21,964 nt of DNA from Candidatus Bipolaricaulota bacterium (GTDB taxonomy: Bacteria > Bipolaricaulota > Bipolaricaulia > Bipolaricaulales > Bipolaricaulaceae). The translations under genes and the position numbers were made by a program. The notes beneath the pieces are model-generated. The model searched no databases. It worked only from the letters and a program-made list of their open reading frames with translations, and had not been told where the DNA came from. Location: assembly GCA_025060555.1 (NCBI GenBank), contig JANXBC010000014.1, positions 1-21,964 of the forward strand, read 5' to 3'. Below, one piece after another: positions 1-7,006 of the stretch (position 1 is the first letter of the stretch; each line of letters starts with the position of its first letter).

Positions 1-1049
1 AACCCAAAGATGGGGAAATCCTTCCACATCTCGTAGCCCACCCACCAGTCCCAGGCGCGAATGGCCCCGGATTTTCGCGCCCAAAGCTCCCGGACAGCAT
101 CCAAGGGGGTAGTTACAGGGAGGAGAAGCACCACCGCCGCGGCAAGGCAAGCGGCAACACCAAGCCAAAGGAGGGGCCAACGGCGCAGGCCACGCCCTAG
201 GAAATAAACCCCCGTAGCCCCAAGAATGAGGGCCACTGCGGCAAGAAGACCAGAAAGATGGAGAACACCACCAAGCGCGGCAAGCCCGAAAAGCCCGCCT
301 AGCCCAAGCTTTGGCCAAGACGGGAGTTTTACCCGCCAAAACCCAAGGCCGAAGGAAATGAACACCAGTGCTGCGCCAAGGCCAAGGCGCACCCCGATCT
401 GCTGGGTAAGGAGCATCACAGCGAGGTTGAACCCCACCACAAGTGCAACCAAAAACCAGCCACGTTTAGCCCGAAGAAGAATAAAACCAGGGAAAACAAG
501 GTAAGAAAGAAAACCCGCGAGGAATTGTTGGTTGCCCATGGTAGCAATCATTGCTCCTGGACCCTTTCCCCCCGGGCCACCTGGAACAATGCCTAAATAC
601 TGCAGAAGGGCAAAAAGCGCGTTAAGGAAGGAAGAGCAGAGCAAGGCCCCCAATAACCAGGGCTGTGCACGCTCCGGCGCATTAATGACGAGAAAATAAA
701 TGAATCCGAAAAAGAGGACCAGCGTAGCAGATTGGAGGACGACGCAAGCCGGCGTTTTTCCAGTTAGGGAAAGGAGGCTAGCAATGATGAGCGCGGGGAG
801 GACAAAACCAAGCCAGGATAGCTCAAGCTTTGTTTCTCGAGATCTCAACATCTCCAGGGCCCAGAGGATCAGGAGCAAAGCTACAAGGACCAAGGTATAG
901 ATGCTTTTCGTGTACCCGTATTCCGTATTCCAGGGGGAGAAAAGGAGAGGCTGGGTAGCAGCAAGAAAGACCAAAAGGCCATGGCGCAAGCGCGTGAGCC
1001 AAGAGACACGCCGACTTTCCTTCTTTTGCCTCTTCGTCCTCTTGGGCAT
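1..1049 (-). CDS. O-antigen ligase/polymerase-like membrane protein, 3' end outside window
   Basis: The frame starts with ATG at 1049 and stays open for 349 codons to the left edge, so the C-terminus is missing. After a basic N-terminus (MPKRTKRQKK) it is a chain of hydrophobic segments typical of polytopic inner-membrane proteins. Two stretches recall the O-antigen ligase (WaaL/Wzy_C) family: a segment beginning MGNQQFLAGFL, like the family's 'gN.N.lA.fl' motif, and a late periplasmic-loop-like stretch reading W-x8-YEMWKDFPIFG, like the family's 'al.m..d.PllGvG'. Members join or polymerise undecaprenyl-linked glycans at the periplasmic face. The start is 9 nt after the reductase stop, with only a weak purine-rich ribosome site, so it is probably the last gene of the tRNA-Leu-gatA operon. 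Family assignment is by motif memory; ligase versus polymerase cannot be decided. Confidence 0.72.
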   Translation of the reverse strand, partial: MPKRTKRQKKESRRVSWLTRLRHGLLVFLAATQPLLFSPWNTEYGYTKSIYTLVLVALLLILWALEMLRSRETKLELSWLGFVLPALIIASLLSLTGKTPACVVLQSATLVLFFGFIYFLVINAPERAQPWLLGALLCSSFLNALFALLQYLGIVPGGPGGKGPGAMIATMGNQQFLAGFLSYLVFPGFILLRAKRGWFLVALVVGFNLAVMLLTQQIGVRLGLGAALVFISFGLGFWRVKLPSWPKLGLGGLFGLAALGGVLHLSGLLAAVALILGATGVYFLGRGLRRWPLLWLGVAACLAAAVVLLLPVTTPLDAVRELWARKSGAIRAWDWWVGYEMWKDFPIFG

Positions 1050-1058
1050 GACAATATT

Positions 1059-2174
1059 TTAGAAAAATTCCTGCGGAGAAAGCCAACGGAGCAGCGGTAA
1101 GACCGTAGACCAAAGGGCCGGGCGAGAGAAAAATTTTTTAGGCAGCGATGAGAAATCGTCGATGTCTCCACCCTCAGTAAGAAACTCAATGATCTCGGGA
1201 TTGGAAAGAATGCGACTTAAGTCAACGAGAGCTTCTGGACCCAAGCGGAGAAAAAGGTGGCGAGCCTTTTGCTCGAATGCGATCTCTTCCCCAAGCATCT
1301 TTCGCCAGCAAGCCTCGTATTGGAAAAGCCCTTCTGGACCGCGAGCGGCAAAGGTACCGGCGAGGGGAGCACACCGGCTGATGAAAGCCAGGCCCCCTCC
1401 AGTGAGGGGTTTCACTTGAGCCGCGGCGTTCCCGACGAGGATGACGTGGTCGGCCACAGTTTTCGAGGGCGGACCAATAGGTATCAGCCCTGTCCGTACA
1501 GACAATACCGGGGCGTCAGGAAAACGTTGGGTGAGGAAGTCCCCTAGCCGTGCCACCGCCTCCCGCCCTTGGCCTGTGGCCAAGCCAACTTTGGCCACAC
1601 CCTCCGCTGCGGGTACAGCCCAGGCAAAAAAGTCCGGCACGACCCCGAGGTGAACCTCCACCATGTCCCCCAACTCCGCACGGATTTCCGCTTGGGCAGC
1701 GACCAAGACCTCTTGGGGTCTGGGCAAGCCGCTGAAATGAGCCACGGTGCTTTGGGCTCCATCCGCTCCGATGAGGACGTCGAACTCTACTAAACCGCAT
1801 GTGGTGAGCAATTGCCGTGTACGCCAAGCTCTTGCCGCTGCGGGCCAAAGCTCGACCCCTTTTTCCTGAGCTTGGTTTCGCAGCCACTGATTCAGACCAT
1901 CCCGGTCGAGAACCACTGCCTTTGCCTCCTCGGCGCGAAGTTCCACGCAGTTTCCGCCGGGGAAAAACACTTTCACTGCCCGAATCTCGCGCAGAAAGAG
2001 GCTCTTTGGAACGCCAAGCCGCTCAGCAGTCGCAAGGCTCACCAAGCCCGCACAACACACGGCCTTTTTCGGCGCAGGCTCGAGGAGAAGGGTCTTAGCT
2101 TTCGCCTCGGCTGAAGCGCGGGCAGCAATGGCTCCCGCTGGTCCCCCTCCTACCACTACCACTTGAAATTTCAT
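1059..2174 (-). CDS. Geranylgeranyl reductase family FAD-dependent oxidoreductase
   Basis: This 371-residue flavoprotein has an N-terminal dinucleotide-binding motif (VVVVGGGPAGAIAA, residues 5-18), a CCAGLVS motif near residue 40 matching the family's 'C.G..s' signature, a middle GADGAQS segment, and a late FAD-contacting segment GNAAAQVKPLTGGG. These are the hallmarks of the geranylgeranyl reductase/FixC-like group, which reduce isoprenoid double bonds (chlorophyll side chain, menaquinone tail, archaeal lipid chains). The ATG overlaps the gatA stop by 4 bp (ATGA), showing translational coupling. The substrate is unknown. In a bacterium with no other archaeal features, a polyprenyl carrier or quinone tail is more likely than an archaeal ether lipid, and the downstream O-antigen-ligase-like gene hints at a polyprenyl-linked glycan role (inference). 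Confidence 0.85.
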   Translation of the reverse strand: MKFQVVVVGGGPAGAIAARASAEAKAKTLLLEPAPKKAVCCAGLVSLATAERLGVPKSLFLREIRAVKVFFPGGNCVELRAEEAKAVVLDRDGLNQWLRNQAQEKGVELWPAAARAWRTRQLLTTCGLVEFDVLIGADGAQSTVAHFSGLPRPQEVLVAAQAEIRAELGDMVEVHLGVVPDFFAWAVPAAEGVAKVGLATGQGREAVARLGDFLTQRFPDAPVLSVRTGLIPIGPPSKTVADHVILVGNAAAQVKPLTGGGLAFISRCAPLAGTFAARGPEGLFQYEACWRKMLGEEIAFEQKARHLFLRLGPEALVDLSRILSNPEIIEFLTEGGDIDDFSSLPKKFFSRPALWSTVLPLLRWLSPQEFF

Positions 2175-3574
2175 GCGCGCAGTGCTTCTTCAAAAGCCCA
2201 CGCTGCCGAAAGAAGCGTTTTTTCGGAAAGCCTCGGACCAATGAGCTGAAGACCAAAGGGGAGGTTCTCCACCGTTCCTGCGGGGATGGAGATGGCCGGG
2301 AGACCAGCTAAGGCCGCGGGGATGGTGAAAAGGTCGGAAAGGTACATGGAAAGCGGGTCGACTTTCTCCCCGATGCGGAAGGCGGGGGTGGGGGAGGTGG
2401 GACCAATGATGAGATCAACTTTTTCAAACGCAGCTTGAAACTCGCGGGCAATGAGAGTCCTCACCCGTTGAGCTTTTCCATAATATTGGTCATAGTAACC
2501 GGCGGAGAGAGCGAACGTCCCAAGGGCAATGCGGCGCTTCACTTCTGGCCCAAACCCTAACGTTCGGCTTTGTGCAATCATTTCCATTGCTGTCTGTGCA
2601 GGGGCGCGCAGGGTATATCTCACCCCATCGTACCGGGCGAGGTTAGCCGCCGCTTCTGCCGAAGCAATGAGGTAATAGGCGGGAAGAGCATACTCCGTGA
2701 GAGGAAGGGAGATTTCCAGGACCTCGGCCCCGAGTTCCGCGGCCCGGTCACACCACCCGCGGATCAAGGCCAATGCCACCGGCCCAAGCTCAACAGGCAC
2801 GTATTCGCGAGGTAAACCCAGGCGAAGTCCAGATAAATTTGGCCTGAGACCTTCAAGATAGTTTTGCGCCGGAGAGGAAAGGCTTGTGGAATCACGGGGA
2901 TCGGGCCCAGCGATCACGGAGAGGATGAGCGCCGCGTCCCGCACCGAACGAGTGATGGGGCCGATGGTGTCCAAAGAGGAGGCGAAGGCCACGAGTCCGT
3001 AACGGGAGACCAAACCATAAGTGGGCCTGAGCCCCACCACTCCGCAGAGAGCGGCGGGTTGACGCACGGAGCCACCTGTATCTGAGCCCAGGGCAGCCAA
3101 AGCTTCGCCGGCCGCAACCGCCGCAGCAGATCCTCCGGAAGAACCACCTGGAACTCGTTCCCAATCCCAGGGATTACGCGTGGGCCCGAATGCCGAGTGC
3201 TCCGTAGATGACCCCATGGCGAACTCGTCGAGGTTGGTTTTCCCTTGAACCTGAGCCCCCGCAGCGAGGAGACGCACCACAGCAGTGGCTGCAAACGGCG
3301 AACGGTAATGTGCCAAAAGTCGTGAACCGCACGTCGTGGGAAACTCCGTCGTGCAGATGTTGTCTTTGATGGCAATGGGCAAGCCCAGGAAAACTGTGCT
3401 CTCCTTCCCCTTGGCACCCAAGATGAGCTTCTCTCTTTCCGCTAGCGCGAGGAACGCATGGACCACAGGTTCTTTCTTTTCGATGTTTTGATAGAGTTCA
3501 TCCACAACGTGGATGAGCGTTATCTCCCCCCGGGCTAGTGCGGCTCGACATTCGTAGAGATCTCGCCAAACCAA
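2171..3574 (-). CDS. gatA: Glutamyl-tRNA(Gln)/aspartyl-tRNA(Asn) amidotransferase subunit A
   Basis: GatA is the amidase subunit of the GatCAB complex. It releases ammonia from glutamine and helps convert Glu-tRNA(Gln) or Asp-tRNA(Asn) to the correct aminoacyl-tRNA in the cytoplasm. The amidase-signature Ser-cisSer-Lys triad is visible: Lys in AIKDNI (about residue 70), Ser in PGGSSGGSAAA (about 145) and Ser in GSDTGGSVRQPA (about 169). I chose the TTG at 3574-3572, giving 467 residues starting (M)VWRDLYECRAAL, because this aligns with the usual GatA N-terminus. The frame stays open to 3706, but that extension is the tRNA-Leu gene read as protein. No SD exists outside the tRNA. No gatB or gatC is in the window. 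Confidence 0.95.
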   Translation of the reverse strand: MVWRDLYECRAALARGEITLIHVVDELYQNIEKKEPVVHAFLALAEREKLILGAKGKESTVFLGLPIAIKDNICTTEFPTTCGSRLLAHYRSPFAATAVVRLLAAGAQVQGKTNLDEFAMGSSTEHSAFGPTRNPWDWERVPGGSSGGSAAAVAAGEALAALGSDTGGSVRQPAALCGVVGLRPTYGLVSRYGLVAFASSLDTIGPITRSVRDAALILSVIAGPDPRDSTSLSSPAQNYLEGLRPNLSGLRLGLPREYVPVELGPVALALIRGWCDRAAELGAEVLEISLPLTEYALPAYYLIASAEAAANLARYDGVRYTLRAPAQTAMEMIAQSRTLGFGPEVKRRIALGTFALSAGYYDQYYGKAQRVRTLIAREFQAAFEKVDLIIGPTSPTPAFRIGEKVDPLSMYLSDLFTIPAALAGLPAISIPAGTVENLPFGLQLIGPRLSEKTLLSAAWAFEEALRA

Positions 3575-3580
3575 GGTATG

Positions 3581-3668
3581 TGCCGGGGGTGGGATTTGAA
3601 CCCACACGGGGAGTGAATACCCCACTGGATCCTGAGTCCAGCGCGTCTGCCAGTTCCGCCACCCCGGC
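3581..3668 (-). tRNA. tRNA-Leu (anticodon CAG)
   Basis: This 88-nt class II tRNA has a 7-bp acceptor stem (GCCGGGG with CCCCGGC), a D-arm, an anticodon arm CTGGA-CTCAGGA-TCCAG giving anticodon CAG, a long variable arm (GGGG...CCCC) and a T-arm GTGGG-TTCAAAT-CCCAC. The discriminator is A and CCA is not encoded; the DNA continues CATACC. The long variable arm and CAG anticodon define leucine. It is the first gene of the operon, about 4 nt after the predicted transcription start, with gatA beginning 7 nt after its 3' end. Confidence 0.97.
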
Positions 3669-3678
3669 AGCCATCGGC

Positions 3679-3706
3679 ATTCTACGGGCCTCCCCAGCCC
3701 TGTCAA
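3679..3706 (-). promoter_or_regulatory. Promoter of the tRNA-Leu/gatA operon
   Basis: On the minus strand a perfect -35 box TTGACA (3706-3701), a 16-bp spacer and a -10 box TAGAAT (3684-3679) precede the tRNA. The predicted start is near 3672, about 4 nt from the tRNA 5' end. No other promoter is evident before gatA, the reductase or the O-antigen-ligase-like gene, so this probably drives all four. Confidence 0.8.
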
Positions 3707-3709
3707 GAT

Positions 3710-3739
3710 TTGACGGCTGGCCTAGCCTCAAGGTAGACT
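3710..3739 (+). promoter_or_regulatory. Promoter of the CRP/FNR-family regulator
   Basis: TTGACG (3710-3715), an 18-bp spacer and TAGACT (3734-3739) predict a start near 3746, about 11 nt upstream of the ATG at 3757. The short leader holds a GAGGG ribosome site. The -35 lies 3 bp from the -35 of the divergent tRNA promoter, so the two probably compete for RNA polymerase or share a regulator. Confidence 0.65.
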
Positions 3740-3756
3740 CTTTTTGGGTGAGGGTA

Positions 3757-4431
3757 ATGATCGAACTTAAAGATTTCCGGGTGTTTAAGGACCTGAAGCC
3801 CGAGGAGCTCCCAAAACTTGAGGCGCTGGTGCGCAAGATCGATTACGGAGAAGAGGAGCTCATTTTTATGGAGGGGGCCCCAGCCTTCGGTTTTTATTTG
3901 GTCTTCAAAGGGGCCGTAAAGCTTGTCAAGCGTAGCGCCAAGGGCAAATCCCAAATCCTCAAGATCGTTGGCCCAGGTGGGCTGCTTGGCGAAACCACTC
4001 TCTTCGATAAGGGGCTCCATAACGCCTATGCCAAAACCCTCATCCCCTCCACGGTGGGGTTCATCGAGCGTGGTGATTTCTTCTTTTTTCTTGAACACCA
4101 CCCCAAGGTGATCTTCCGCTTTTTCGAGTACCTCTCGCTGGAGCTCAAGGCCTTTCAAAACAAGCTTGCCGAGCGCTCGTATGCCTCAAGCAAGGAGCGG
4201 CTGGCCCGGCTTATCCTCGCCCTGGATCGGCTGGGACTGGAGCTATCGCGGGCGGAGCTGGCGGAGATGGCCGGTGTGTCCTCAAAAACAGCGATCCGCA
4301 CCTTAAGCGAGCTTGAGTCCCGCGGGATCATCAGCGTCGACAACCGCCGCATCAACGTGATCAAAGAGGATTACCTGCGGCGCTTGGCCGAGCCTTTTTC
4401 CTTGGAGATCGACAAGGCCATCATCATCTGA
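3757..4431 (+). CDS. CRP/FNR-family transcriptional regulator
   Basis: This 224-residue protein has an N-terminal cyclic-nucleotide-binding-type beta-barrel (about 1-120, with YLVFKGAVKLVKR and GPGGLLGETTLF), a dimerisation helix (about 125-150) and a C-terminal winged helix-turn-helix (SRAELAEMAGVSSKTAIRTLSELESRGII, about 165-195). That architecture is CRP/FNR. The barrel lacks the Arg-Ser/Thr phosphate-cassette residues of true cAMP binders, and there is no N-terminal cysteine cluster as in FNR, so the signal is unknown. The ATG at 3757 follows GAGGG at good spacing; upstream codons in the same frame lie inside the tRNA gene and were excluded. It sits 57 bp before the kinase gene and could regulate its own divergent promoter region. 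Confidence 0.9.
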   Translation: MIELKDFRVFKDLKPEELPKLEALVRKIDYGEEELIFMEGAPAFGFYLVFKGAVKLVKRSAKGKSQILKIVGPGGLLGETTLFDKGLHNAYAKTLIPSTVGFIERGDFFFFLEHHPKVIFRFFEYLSLELKAFQNKLAERSYASSKERLARLILALDRLGLELSRAELAEMAGVSSKTAIRTLSELESRGIISVDNRRINVIKEDYLRRLAEPFSLEIDKAIII

Positions 4432-4451
4432 GTTTTCCGTGACTTCTGTCC

Positions 4452-4481
4452 TTGGCGAACCTGGGGCATCCGGGGTAGAAA
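4452..4481 (+). promoter_or_regulatory. Possible promoter giving a leaderless kinase mRNA
   Basis: TTGGCG (4452-4457), an 18-bp spacer and TAGAAA (4476-4481) would place the transcription start at about 4488-4489, on the A of the kinase ATG. No SD is present just before that ATG. The boxes are weak matches, and read-through from the regulator gene is the alternative. Confidence 0.35.
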
Positions 4482-4488
4482 CAAGAGT

Positions 4489-6309
4489 ATGAAGGGCCTC
4501 CACTGGACGCGATATGTGGTGGTGGCTGGGTCTTTTTTGCTCTGTGCGTTGCTCCTTTGGGGATTAGGTCTTGCTTATGAACCGTTATCCCTCATGATCC
4601 TCACGGGTCTTTGGGTTTCGCTGGGGGTTCTTATTTTGCGGTGGCCATGGGGATTGGCGGCACCGCTGGCCGCCCTGGGCCTTGCTGCTCCGGCCCTTTT
4701 AGCGCAGCCCCTCCCCGTCTTCTTCGCCGAGGCCCTCCTCTTGGGTGGGCTCACCTTGGTGGTGGGGGGCGCGGGGATCCTCCTGCGCCGCCAAACCTCC
4801 CATCGCCAAATCCAGCACCGCCTGGAGCACTGCTATGGCGCCGAGGTCTTTGAGAACTCCTTGAACATTTTGCACGTGATCGATCGAGAAGGGAATGTGC
4901 TTCGCCGCAATCGCCGTTCTTTTGAGCTTTTGGGCTGGCCATACCGCCGGACCCTCCACATCACGGAATATGTGCACCCCGAGGACCTCGGACATTTCCG
5001 CATCGACCTTGAGCGTCTGTTCGAACGCGGGGAGATCCGGGAGGTATGCGTGCGGTTCCTCAAGGAAGACCGGGGATTTGTGAGCGTGGAGGCTCAGGCG
5101 CGCCGCGTGACTGGGAAACTCGCGGTCCTAGAGGCCAGGGACCTCTCCGACGTGCAAAAGCTCCAAAAGGAACTCGCAGAAGAGCGGGTGCGCTACCGCC
5201 ACCTCATCGAGGACGGGATCGATGCCCTGGACATAGGGGTCATCCTCGTCGATGCCAAGGGCCAGGTCCTTTGGGCCAATCGGGCCCTTGGGAAATTTTT
5301 TGGCCTCGACAGAGATGGATGGATCGGTAATCCCGCGCTTCGGCTTCTGGAGCGAATAGGGATGGTGCTAGAGGAAGGAGAAAATTTCTTCGCCGCCGTG
5401 CGCGAAAGTTACCAAGCGGGGGTGGGGGTGGAAGGGTTGATCGTCCAAGTGCGGCCTGGGAAGGGGCGTGAGGAGCGAATCCTCCAATATTTCAGCGTCC
5501 CACTGGCTGGAGCACGGGGACGGGGCGGGCGGGTGGATTATTTCGCGGATATTACGGCCCTAAAGAGGTTGGAGGCCGAACTGCGCGAGCAAAAGCGCTT
5601 GCTTGAGGAAGCGAACGACCGGCTCCGCTCGTTCAACGCTGCGGTATCCCATGACCTACGGAATCCCACCCGTGCGGCCCTTGGATATGTCCAGATGGTT
5701 CTCGCGCAGCACAACGGGGCCATTCCTGCAGAGGTGCGCCGGGACCTAGAGCTTGCCCGTGGCCGCCTGGAGCGCATGGATCGCATGCTAGAGGACCTCT
5801 CCCGGTACTCCAAAATGCGTCTTGATCCATCGCAGTTTGAGCCAATTGATTTGAACAAGCTTTTGGCCGATGTGCGCGAGGATTTAGGCCAACTCCTATC
5901 GGGGGTGGAATTGCGCATCCCGGAGGACCTCCCTCAAGTCTATGGCCGGCCAAGCCTCATCAGCGAACTCTTTTCCAATCTTGTCCACAACGCCATCAAG
6001 TTCAATGACAAGCCCACTCCGGTGATAGAGGTGGGATGGAGGCCCCATCGGGGGGACACCTACCTCTTTTGGGTGCGGGACAATGGTCCTGGCATCCCCG
6101 CCGAATATCTGGAAAAGATCTTCCGGCTGTTTGAGCAACTTGATCGTACGAAGGAGGGAACCGGTGCGGGCTTGGCCATATGTCGCCGCATCGTGGAGGA
6201 GCACGGCGGCCGAATCTGGGCGGAATCCCAGCTCGGGCAGGGGGCAACCTTCTACTTCACCCTGCCCCGGCTGCCCGTGAAAAAAGGGGTGGAGAGCGAT
6301 GCCCATTGA
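4489..6309 (+). CDS. Membrane-anchored PAS-PAS sensor histidine kinase
   Basis: The 606-residue protein has about four hydrophobic helices (residues 8-100), a first PAS-like domain (about 115-225), a second PAS domain (about 240-355, VILVDAKGQVLWANRALGKFFG), a coiled-coil linker (about 355-382) and a kinase core. Kinase motifs are intact: phospho-acceptor His388 in SHDLRNP, N-box Asn501 (NLVHNAIKFN), G1 Asp531 (DNGPGIP), F-box FRLFEQL and G2 GTGAGLAI (558-564). The SHDLRNP H-box and FEQL F-box resemble the phytochrome-type kinase subfamily, but there is no GAF or PHY domain. The 3' end overlaps the response regulator start by 11 bp, making these two a cognate pair. The input signal is unknown; no large periplasmic loop is seen, so sensing is likely membrane or cytosolic. 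Confidence 0.93.
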   Translation: MKGLHWTRYVVVAGSFLLCALLLWGLGLAYEPLSLMILTGLWVSLGVLILRWPWGLAAPLAALGLAAPALLAQPLPVFFAEALLLGGLTLVVGGAGILLRRQTSHRQIQHRLEHCYGAEVFENSLNILHVIDREGNVLRRNRRSFELLGWPYRRTLHITEYVHPEDLGHFRIDLERLFERGEIREVCVRFLKEDRGFVSVEAQARRVTGKLAVLEARDLSDVQKLQKELAEERVRYRHLIEDGIDALDIGVILVDAKGQVLWANRALGKFFGLDRDGWIGNPALRLLERIGMVLEEGENFFAAVRESYQAGVGVEGLIVQVRPGKGREERILQYFSVPLAGARGRGGRVDYFADITALKRLEAELREQKRLLEEANDRLRSFNAAVSHDLRNPTRAALGYVQMVLAQHNGAIPAEVRRDLELARGRLERMDRMLEDLSRYSKMRLDPSQFEPIDLNKLLADVREDLGQLLSGVELRIPEDLPQVYGRPSLISELFSNLVHNAIKFNDKPTPVIEVGWRPHRGDTYLFWVRDNGPGIPAEYLEKIFRLFEQLDRTKEGTGAGLAICRRIVEEHGGRIWAESQLGQGATFYFTLPRLPVKKGVESDAH

Positions 6310-6739
6310 ACGCCGAATGGCCATCCTGGTGGTGGAGGACGATCCGTACCACTATGAATTGATCGAGCGCTCCGTGCGGAGTCTGGAGAAGGCCAACGTC
6401 CGCTATGACCTCTTTTGGGTCAAAGACGGGGAGGAGGCCCTGGATTTCCTGTTCCGCCGCAAGGACTACGCTCAGGTTCCTCGGCCCAATCTCGTCCTCC
6501 TTGACCTCCGCTTGCCCAAAAAAGGCGGGCTGGAGGTCCTCGAGGAAATCAAGAAAGACGAGCGTTTACGCAAGATCCCGGTTGTGGTCCTTACTGTATC
6601 CACAGACGAAGAGGATATGGTGCGGGCTTACGACTCCGGAGCCGCAGGGTTCTTGCAAAAGCCCGCTTCCCCCGAGGAGTTCGATCGGCTCCTCACCACT
6701 GTTTGGGAATACTGGCGGATCGCGAAGCTTCCGGACTAA
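6299..6739 (+). CDS. Rcp1-type single-domain response regulator
   Basis: This 146-residue protein is only a CheY-like receiver domain. It shows the acidic pocket EDD (13-15), phospho-acceptor Asp69 in LLDLRLPKKGGLEVL, Thr99 in VVVLTVST and Lys121 in FLQKPAS. The extended region around DFLFRRKDYAQVPRPNLVLLDL is typical of the Rcp1 group that partners phytochrome-like kinases. There is no output domain, so it probably acts through protein contacts or a phosphorelay. The ATG at 6299 follows GGAG and lies inside the kinase 3' end; an alternative ATG at 6317 would also keep the receiver fold. Confidence 0.93.
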   Translation: MPIERRMAILVVEDDPYHYELIERSVRSLEKANVRYDLFWVKDGEEALDFLFRRKDYAQVPRPNLVLLDLRLPKKGGLEVLEEIKKDERLRKIPVVVLTVSTDEEDMVRAYDSGAAGFLQKPASPEEFDRLLTTVWEYWRIAKLPD

Positions 6740-6830
6740 CGTCCCCTTTTTAGAGAGCAAACGTTCCCTGCGCGCAAGATCCTTGTCATTGCTGGTGGTA
6801 CCCAGCGCGCACTAGGCTGGTTTTGGCCTG

Positions 6831-6936
6831 GCGTGCCGGGCATGGTGCCAGCCCAATGGGGTTTCCGGCCCCACCTTCCGGGGTGATCATTGCTCCCGGC
6901 GGGCGGGTGGCCGTTCGAATCGGCGGGGCACGCCCA
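6831..6936 (+). ncRNA. Possible tRNA-like structured RNA (unconfirmed)
   Basis: A cloverleaf can be drawn by hand. A 7-bp closing stem pairs GCGTGCC (6831-6837) with GGCACGC (6927-6933). A 4-bp arm GGGC/GCCC (6838-6841/6851-6854) has a 9-nt loop containing GG. A 5-bp arm TGGGG/CCCCA (6857-6861/6869-6873) has the 7-nt loop TTTCCGG. An extra hairpin CCGGG/CCCGG spans 6878-6899. A 4-bp T-arm-like stem GCCG/CGGC (6910-6913/6921-6924) has the classic T-loop TTCGAAT, and CCA lies at 6934-6936. Against a working tRNA: no 8-9 linker, a 35-nt variable region, a short T-stem, and an encoded CCA where the nearby tRNA-Leu has none. It could be a decayed tRNA, a tRNA mimic, or chance pairing in GC-rich DNA. 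Confidence 0.25.
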
Positions 6937-6966
6937 TGACCCCCTCCTGGCCTCCTTCCTCCTCGC

Positions 6967-6995
6967 CGGGGGAGGGGGATGTGACCCCTCCCCCG
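6967..6995 (+). repeat. Perfect 11-bp GC inverted repeat
   Basis: CGGGGGAGGGG (6967-6977) and CCCCTCCCCCG (6985-6995) form a perfect stem with a 7-nt loop, 11 bp upstream of the BMP-operon -35 box. There is no following T-tract, so an intrinsic terminator is doubtful. It could end or stabilise upstream RNA, or be a protein-binding site. Confidence 0.4.
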
Positions 6996-7006
6996 CCTCG
7001 CTCTCC

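Noticed and set aside
3575..3706. A 44-residue N-terminal extension of GatA beginning with ATG at 3706
   Set aside because: Its sequence (WRNWQTRWTQ...VQIPPPA) is the tRNA-Leu gene translated; GatA homology begins at about 3574.
3702..3714. The palindrome GTCAA-GAT-TTGAC as a CRP/FNR binding box
   Set aside because: The half-sites and 3-bp spacing do not match CRP or FNR boxes; the symmetry is explained by two facing -35 elements.
3538..3756. A 73-residue N-terminal extension of the CRP/FNR-family protein
   Set aside because: It runs through the tRNA gene on the opposite strand and lies upstream of the predicted transcription start; ATG 3757 has a good SD.
6791..6806. A GGTGGTACC segment resembling the T-box antiterminator core
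   Set aside because: There is no room for a stem I/specifier domain before it, no terminator after it, and no aminoacyl or amino-acid gene directly downstream; GCTGG...CCAGC is just a short hairpin.
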